Shown in pieces: positions 13,940-16,912 of a stretch of DNA of 16,912 nucleotides. The position numbers were made by a program, and so were the translations under genes. The DNA is from an uncultured Clostridia bacterium (GTDB taxonomy: Bacteria > Bacillota > Clostridia > TANB77 > CAG-508). Within the stretch, counting starts at the first letter, position 1; each line of letters opens with the position of its first letter. The notes beneath the pieces were generated by a model. It saw only the letters and a list, made by a program, of their open reading frames with translations. It searched no databases and was not told the DNA's origin. Where the stretch lies: the NCBI GenBank assembly GCA_948875265.1, contig CAQRYF010000038.1, positions 1 through 16,912 of the forward strand. Direction: 5' to 3'.

Positions 13940-15463
13940 ATTTTCTTCCTCCTTTTTTAATATTTCTAAGGTTGTTTTTACTTGTATTGCCAAATAGGAT
14001 TGATATCCATTTCTAATATCCTTTTGTAGATCTTCTCGTAGACGTCGATTTACGATATATTCTATGTCTTTATTTTTTAAAATAGCATCTACTATTTCTA
14101 ATTTATATCGGTAATCTGTTATGGTATTTAGTTTAGATTTTGCATAATCTTTAAAGAATTTTGCTACATATCTTTTGATATTAAAATATTCCATTCTGCT
14201 AAATGCTAAGTATTCTGCTTCAAATTCAACAACAAATATGTTTTGTAATTGCCATTCACTTATCTTTTTGTCTTGCTCCACTATATTTAAGATTAATTCG
14301 CTGTATGGATTGTCTATATTTTTATCAATTTTTCTTCCCATCCCAAAATTATCATTGTATTTTTTTAATTCTTCTACATCAGTATCATAATTTACAAAAC
14401 TTAACATTTCTTTTTCTCTATATTGTCCATTTTCTTTTACTGTCTTCGTAATGCTGGTAATTCCAGCTGGAATGCAAAATAAAATTAGTTTACAAATATC
14501 ACATACTGGAAATTCTGCTTTTTGATTCCAGAAAAAGTTTTTCATATTATCACTACTAATAGCTAGTGGTACAAAGTTACTTTCTGAATAGCTACTTGTT
14601 AATGTATTTGCATTTTCACACATATAACAATTTGAGAATACTCTTTCTTGCATATATTTTTGAATTTCTTCTATGTTTTTTCCTTTTTCTATGTATTTTT
14701 TTTGAATATTTCGATAAATAGACTCTACTTCTTTTGTTAATCTGTTGCTCTGTAATTTTTCTTCTATTTCTACTTTTATCGTTTCCATTTGTTTTTTGTT
14801 TTCTAATATATCTCGTAGGTAATCTGTTTCTATGATATTACTGATATAATCTTTATACATTACCTCCTGTTGTTCTTCATACGATAGTGCTGTTTTTACT
14901 ACATTTAGAAAGGATGGTTGACCAAAATAACTTTTACTTAATATGCTTTTAAATAGGTTCATTGTTAATCGTTTATTAATATGGTCTTTGTTTAATATTT
15001 CTTTTAGATTATTTTCTATTTCTTCTAGTTTTTTGCTATCTTCTTTTTGTTTAATACTATCGATGGTTTCATAATTTTGTAACATTTCTTTATAAACTTC
15101 TTCATCTATTTTTTTGATTTTATCCATTTGTGTTTTTAGTATTTGTTTACTATATTTCTTTTCTGCTTTTATTTTTTCTTGTATATTCTTATTTTCTACT
15201 TTATCTGTTGTTTCTATTTCAATATTGTGTTTTATTTTTTGAAATGATTTTTCTATTCTTTCTTCTGTTTTTTGGGCTACATTATATCTTTTGAAAAAGT
15301 AGTTAAAATAATAGCTAGCAAAGTTTTTTAATTTTTCTGTTTCAAATTCTATATAGTTTTCTTTTATGGTTGCAAATTCATCTTGATTTTCTTCTAATAT
15401 TCTTAGAAAACCTACTATACCAGCATTATAAAACCAATCCTTCAAGTATATTCTTGTTTTCAC
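13613..15463 (-). CDS. cas8b: CRISPR-associated Cascade large subunit Cas8b (Cst1-like)
   Basis: Large subunit of the type I-B Cascade, thought to read the PAM and recruit Cas3, 616 residues. The start (MKTRIYLKDWFYNAGIVGF) is typical of the Cas8b1/Cst1 CXXC-CXXC family. A zinc-finger-like pair C279-x2-C282 (NCYMCEN) and C321-x2-C324 (VCDICK) lies in the middle. Residues about 65-165 and 215-270 are lysine/glutamate-rich and probably coiled or helical. The C-terminal helical region (about 480-616) is where Cas8 carries the Cas11-like small-subunit domain. The start codon is GTG at 15463, 11 nt after AGGAGG; an in-frame TAA lies just upstream, so no longer form is possible. It follows cas6 by 17 bp and overlaps cas7 by 8 bp. 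Together with Cst2 and Cas5 it types the locus as I-B Tneap-like. Confidence 0.92.
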   Translation of the reverse strand: MKTRIYLKDWFYNAGIVGFLRILEENQDEFATIKENYIEFETEKLKNFASYYFNYFFKRYNVAQKTEERIEKSFQKIKHNIEIETTDKVENKNIQEKIKAEKKYSKQILKTQMDKIKKIDEEVYKEMLQNYETIDSIKQKEDSKKLEEIENNLKEILNKDHINKRLTMNLFKSILSKSYFGQPSFLNVVKTALSYEEQQEVMYKDYISNIIETDYLRDILENKKQMETIKVEIEEKLQSNRLTKEVESIYRNIQKKYIEKGKNIEEIQKYMQERVFSNCYMCENANTLTSSYSESNFVPLAISSDNMKNFFWNQKAEFPVCDICKLILFCIPAGITSITKTVKENGQYREKEMLSFVNYDTDVEELKKYNDNFGMGRKIDKNIDNPYSELILNIVEQDKKISEWQLQNIFVVEFEAEYLAFSRMEYFNIKRYVAKFFKDYAKSKLNTITDYRYKLEIVDAILKNKDIEYIVNRRLREDLQKDIRNGYQSYLAIQVKTTLEILKKEEENLKEKIEKANKKLKVMFSLGNDIYSQLKKDKNENKLDGYIYKMLNSIKGNRKDEFVDTAMRVIWSQGKDIPEILIKNNEGVDWKELGHSFIAGLTQERYMVNKEENENE

Positions 15464-15480
15464 TAACTTTTACACCTCCT

Positions 15481-16194
15481 TTATATAATTTGAAACATTC
15501 CAAATCCGCTGCTACGTTTGCTTCCTATCCCTGCTTGATACAGATATTTTAATAATTCTTTGTTTCCTGATAATTTGAATGTTCCTAATGTTCCTTCTAT
15601 TTTTTTCTCATAGAATTTTGTGATTACTTTTTTTCCTTCTATTGTTTCTATTTTAAAATCATTTACATATTCTAGTGGAATATTAGTTATTTTTAATTGT
15701 TCTTTTATATTGATTTTTAATGTTTCTAAGAATTCTTCGTGATTAAAAGAATAATAATAATCTTTTCTATCTTGTCTATTTCTCGCTATTAATGGAGACA
15801 TAAATTTAATCATAACTTGATTTTCATTTATTTCTTTTTCTACTAGCATAGTAATATTTTCTAATGTCATCGAATTTTTGTCTATCGAAAACTTTTTGTG
15901 TTTTTGATGATTAAATGAATTGTATAATATAACTGCTATTTCTTGATCTGCTATTGCCATATTTAGTTCTACTTTTTTGCCTTCTACCCAAATTTCTTCT
16001 TCCTTAAATTTTGCTCCTTTTAAAAATACCGCAAAAGTATAAGGCTTTATGATATTATCTTTTTGGTTATATAATCTTTTATAGTATTCTTCATTATAAT
16101 CACTTAAAGATAATTTAATAAAACTCATCATATTTTTTCGGTATTGGATTGGAAAGTGTTCATTTTGTAAGTTAAATATTAACTTTAGTCGCAT
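15481..16194 (-). CDS. cas6: CRISPR repeat endoribonuclease Cas6
   Basis: Processes the pre-crRNA by cutting in the repeat 8 nt from its 3' end, 237 residues with the double RAMP fold expected. The C-terminal glycine-rich loop GIGSKRSSGFG (222-232) is the Cas6 signature; PYTFAVFLKG (51-60) and VMIKFMSPLIAR are further family blocks. The catalytic His usually found shortly before the KPFTF-like block is not evident: the equivalent LYNQKD stretch has Tyr42, and the other histidines are H13 and several in the middle. The start is ATG at 16194 with a near-perfect AGGAGGTG site 6 nt upstream. An upstream extension of 52 codons to 16350 crosses the promoter region and the small-RNA gene and is rejected. 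It is the first gene of the cas operon. Confidence 0.93.
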   Translation of the reverse strand: MRLKLIFNLQNEHFPIQYRKNMMSFIKLSLSDYNEEYYKRLYNQKDNIIKPYTFAVFLKGAKFKEEEIWVEGKKVELNMAIADQEIAVILYNSFNHQKHKKFSIDKNSMTLENITMLVEKEINENQVMIKFMSPLIARNRQDRKDYYYSFNHEEFLETLKINIKEQLKITNIPLEYVNDFKIETIEGKKVITKFYEKKIEGTLGTFKLSGNKELLKYLYQAGIGSKRSSGFGMFQII

Positions 16195-16217
16195 TTTTTC
16201 ACCTCCTCTTAGTTTGA

Positions 16218-16246
16218 TTTTGCATATTTTTTGTACTTTTGCATAT
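16218..16246 (-). repeat. Perfect 10-bp direct repeat in the cas6 upstream region
   Basis: ATATGCAAAA (minus strand) occurs at 16218-16227 and 16237-16246, spaced 19 bp from start to start, about two helical turns. It lies between the cas6 ribosome-binding site and the divergent promoter. It could be a tandem operator of the cas operon; no cognate regulator is recognised. Confidence 0.5.
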
Positions 16247-16260
16247 ATTAAAATTGACAA
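16230..16260 (-). promoter_or_regulatory. Candidate promoter of the cas operon
   Basis: TTGTCA (16255-16260, minus strand) is the best -35 upstream of cas6. Possible -10 elements are AGTACA (16232-16237, 17-nt spacing) or TACAAA (16230-16235, 19 nt); both are poor. The -35 coincides with the -35 of the plus-strand small-RNA promoter. A weak promoter would fit low basal cas expression. Confidence 0.35.
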
Positions 16261-16282
16261 ATATACTATTTTATTGTATATT
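16254..16282 (+). promoter_or_regulatory. Consensus promoter of the small RNA divergent from cas6
   Basis: A perfect TTGACA (16254-16259), 17-nt spacer and TATATT (16277-16282) predict a start near A16289/G16290. This is the best -35 box in the right half of the window. No ORF with a ribosome-binding site follows before the terminator at 16332-16362. Confidence 0.8.
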
Positions 16283-16288
16283 ATTTTT

Positions 16289-16362
16289 AGAAAAGAGGAT
16301 ACATTCCTCATAGGGCTCGTTTTCACGGGCGATAGAGATTGAGAAATCAATCTCTATTTTTA
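16289..16362 (+). ncRNA. Candidate 73-nt small RNA, divergent from the cas operon
   Basis: Between a consensus promoter and an intrinsic terminator lie three hairpins in succession. The first is GAGGA-TACAT-TCCTC (16295-16309), the second GCTCGT-TTTC-ACGGGC (16315-16330, with one G.U pair), the third an 11-bp stem with a GAAA tetraloop (16332-16357) followed by five T residues. It contains no start codon with a ribosome-binding site, so it is probably non-coding. The loop of hairpin 1, UACAU, is complementary to AUGUA in the crRNA handle, and the extended UACAUUCC matches the complement of 8 nt of the oldest repeat. I do not recognise it as a known RNA family. The role, if any, in controlling cas expression or crRNA is inference. 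Confidence 0.65.
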
Positions 16363-16435
16363 TAGAATTTTGGTATTTAAATTCTTATAAATATAGAAAA
16401 GTATATTGATTATATCACTCACTCCTCATATTTTT

Positions 16436-16473
16436 TGTCGAAGATTGCACTTTTTTTGTGGTAAACCTATAAT
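16436..16473 (+). promoter_or_regulatory. Plus-strand promoter with adjacent Spo0A-like box
   Basis: TTGCAC (16445-16450), a 17-nt spacer and TATAAT (16468-16473) form a good sigma-A promoter. The heptamer TGTCGAA (16436-16442), the Spo0A box consensus, lies 2 bp upstream of the -35, a position compatible with regulation. It directs transcription towards 16480-16590, where no ORF is seen. Confidence 0.55.
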
Positions 16474-16479
16474 AATAGT

Positions 16480-16590
16480 ATATAAACTATAATATATATT
16501 CCTTCCCTTAATTTAATAATATTTTATACAAAAAACATGTCTTACCATCAAACGCTTCTTGTTTGACAATAAGGCATGTTTCAATTTTGC
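16480..16590 (+). ncRNA. Possible non-coding RNA convergent with the 35-residue ORF
   Basis: The promoter at 16445-16473 would give an RNA starting near 16480 with no ORF carrying a ribosome-binding site. It would run into the large hairpin at 16533-16581, whose plus-strand tail (TTTCAATTTT) is a mediocre terminator. It would overlap the 3' end of the minus-strand small-peptide transcript. This is inferred from promoter and hairpin only. Confidence 0.3.
16530..16581 (-). terminator. Strong terminator hairpin, mainly minus-strand
   Basis: The outer stem of 12 pairs (16533-16544 with 16570-16581, one G.T) encloses an inner 6-bp stem TCAAAC/GTTTGA (16548-16553 with 16561-16566). On the minus strand it is followed by TTTTTTG (16530-16535 plus flank). 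It ends transcripts coming from the right, that is, the 35-residue ORF. Confidence 0.8.
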
Positions 16591-16621
16591 TTATTCTTAT
16601 ATCTTAATCCTGTTTTTCTGT

Positions 16622-16729
16622 TTAATTTTCTTTTGCTACTACTCTTGTTATTATCAATGATAAAATATTTTCTGATACACTTAAAATCATTGTAAACATA
16701 TCAATAATGATGCTACTATAAATCATCAT
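16622..16729 (-). CDS. Candidate 35-residue hydrophobic peptide (type I toxin-like)
   Basis: The ORF starts with two ATG codons and encodes MMIYSSIIIDMFTMILSVSE, then NILSLIITRVVAKEN. It is one long hydrophobic segment (about 3-30) with a short charged tail, like small membrane peptides of type I toxin-antitoxin systems or tiny membrane regulators. An in-frame TGA lies 24 bp upstream of the ATG, so it cannot be longer. The ribosome-binding site is weak (AAGAA-like), which argues against strong translation. Its stop is 40 bp from a strong minus-strand terminator, which supports a real transcript. Known Clostridioides difficile type I toxins sit beside CRISPR arrays, which makes the location suggestive, but no sequence match to those toxins is claimed. 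Confidence 0.35.
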   Translation of the reverse strand: MMIYSSIIIDMFTMILSVSENILSLIITRVVAKEN

Positions 16730-16912
16730 ATATTTGCATTCTTGTTTTAATCAATTTAAATATCTGAGGCCACTATAGATTATATATTATATTAAAATAA
16801 CGGAGTTATAACTATGTGTTTTATTTTATATTTAATTTTAAGGGGATTAACTAAACTTTAAATTCTCTGACATAATTTCATTTTTAAATTTATATTTAGG
16901 GGACAACTATAA
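16730..16912. other. Right-edge region without a recognisable gene
   Basis: No ORF of ordinary length is seen. On the plus strand CGGAG (16801-16805) precedes, by 8 nt, an ATG opening a 15-codon ORF (16814-16861, MCFILYLILRGLTKL). Two related segments, AGGGGATTAACTAAA (16841) and AGGGGACAACTATAA (16898), stand 57 bp apart. On the minus strand TATAAT-like boxes near 16770-16790 could serve the 35-residue ORF, but none has a good -35. The region may be the upstream part of a gene beyond the window. Confidence 0.4.

Noticed and set aside
16195..16350. N-terminal extension of cas6 to 16350
   Set aside because: The extra 52 residues run antisense through the small-RNA gene and promoter region, and the perfect AGGAGGTG site lies directly before ATG at 16194.
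16375..16387. CreA-like degenerate CRISPR repeat upstream of cas6
   Set aside because: ATTTAAATTCT matches 10 of the first 11 repeat bases, but the rest of the repeat does not follow, and such A/T-rich matches are expected by chance here.
101..16912. Insertion sequences, prophage genes or tRNA genes
   Set aside because: No transposase, integrase, terminal inverted repeats with target duplication, or tRNA-like cloverleaf sequence was seen on either strand.

Overview
The window is very AT-rich, with A/T-ending codons, TAA-dominated stops, GGAGG/AGGTGAT ribosome-binding sites and sigma-A type promoters. This suggests a low-GC Bacillota, most likely an anaerobic Clostridia-class bacterium. A DUF975 membrane protein, a candidate OLE RNA/OapA pair, a Clostridia-style type I-B CRISPR-Cas locus and a possible Spo0A box all fit. 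No marker gene here fixes genus or species, and the standard genetic code is used.

Left part (1-5903, all minus strand): a DUF975 multipass membrane protein with its own promoter and terminator; a two-gene unit of a Y-family DNA polymerase (dinB) and a YgjP-type zinc metallopeptidase; a short-chain dehydrogenase; and an operon running from a promoter at 5875-5903 through a 40-residue ORF, a guanylate-kinase-like protein, a non-coding stretch of about 650 nt and a 190-residue four-helix membrane protein. I interpret the non-coding stretch plus membrane protein as an OLE RNA (ornate, large, extremophilic) and its partner OapA. The assignment rests on size, position, visible stems and the protein sequence, not on a covariance search.

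Middle (5960-7275, plus strand): a single HD-domain dGTPase-family gene with a near-consensus promoter and a strong terminator.

Right part (7287-16362): a complete type I-B (Tneap-like: cas6, cas8b/cst1, cas7/cst2, cas5, cas3, cas4, cas1, cas2) operon on the minus strand, followed in the same direction by a leader and an array of eight 30-bp repeats and seven spacers. An eighth spacer borders an internally deleted ninth repeat. Cas6 processes the array transcript; Cas8b, Cas7 and Cas5 (and probably an internally translated Cas11b small subunit) form Cascade; Cas3 degrades the target; Cas4-Cas1-Cas2 acquire spacers at the leader end. Upstream of cas6 is a candidate 73-nt small RNA on the plus strand with consensus promoter, three hairpins and terminator. 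Its -35 box coincides with the best candidate -35 of the cas operon.

Far right (16363-16912): a plus-strand promoter next to a Spo0A-like box, a large terminator hairpin, and a minus-strand 35-residue hydrophobic ORF. Together they look like a convergent small-peptide/antisense-RNA pair (type I toxin-antitoxin-like), but this is inference. The least explained and most interesting elements are the OLE/OapA operon, the sRNA divergent from cas6, the internal Cas11b start and the small-peptide module.
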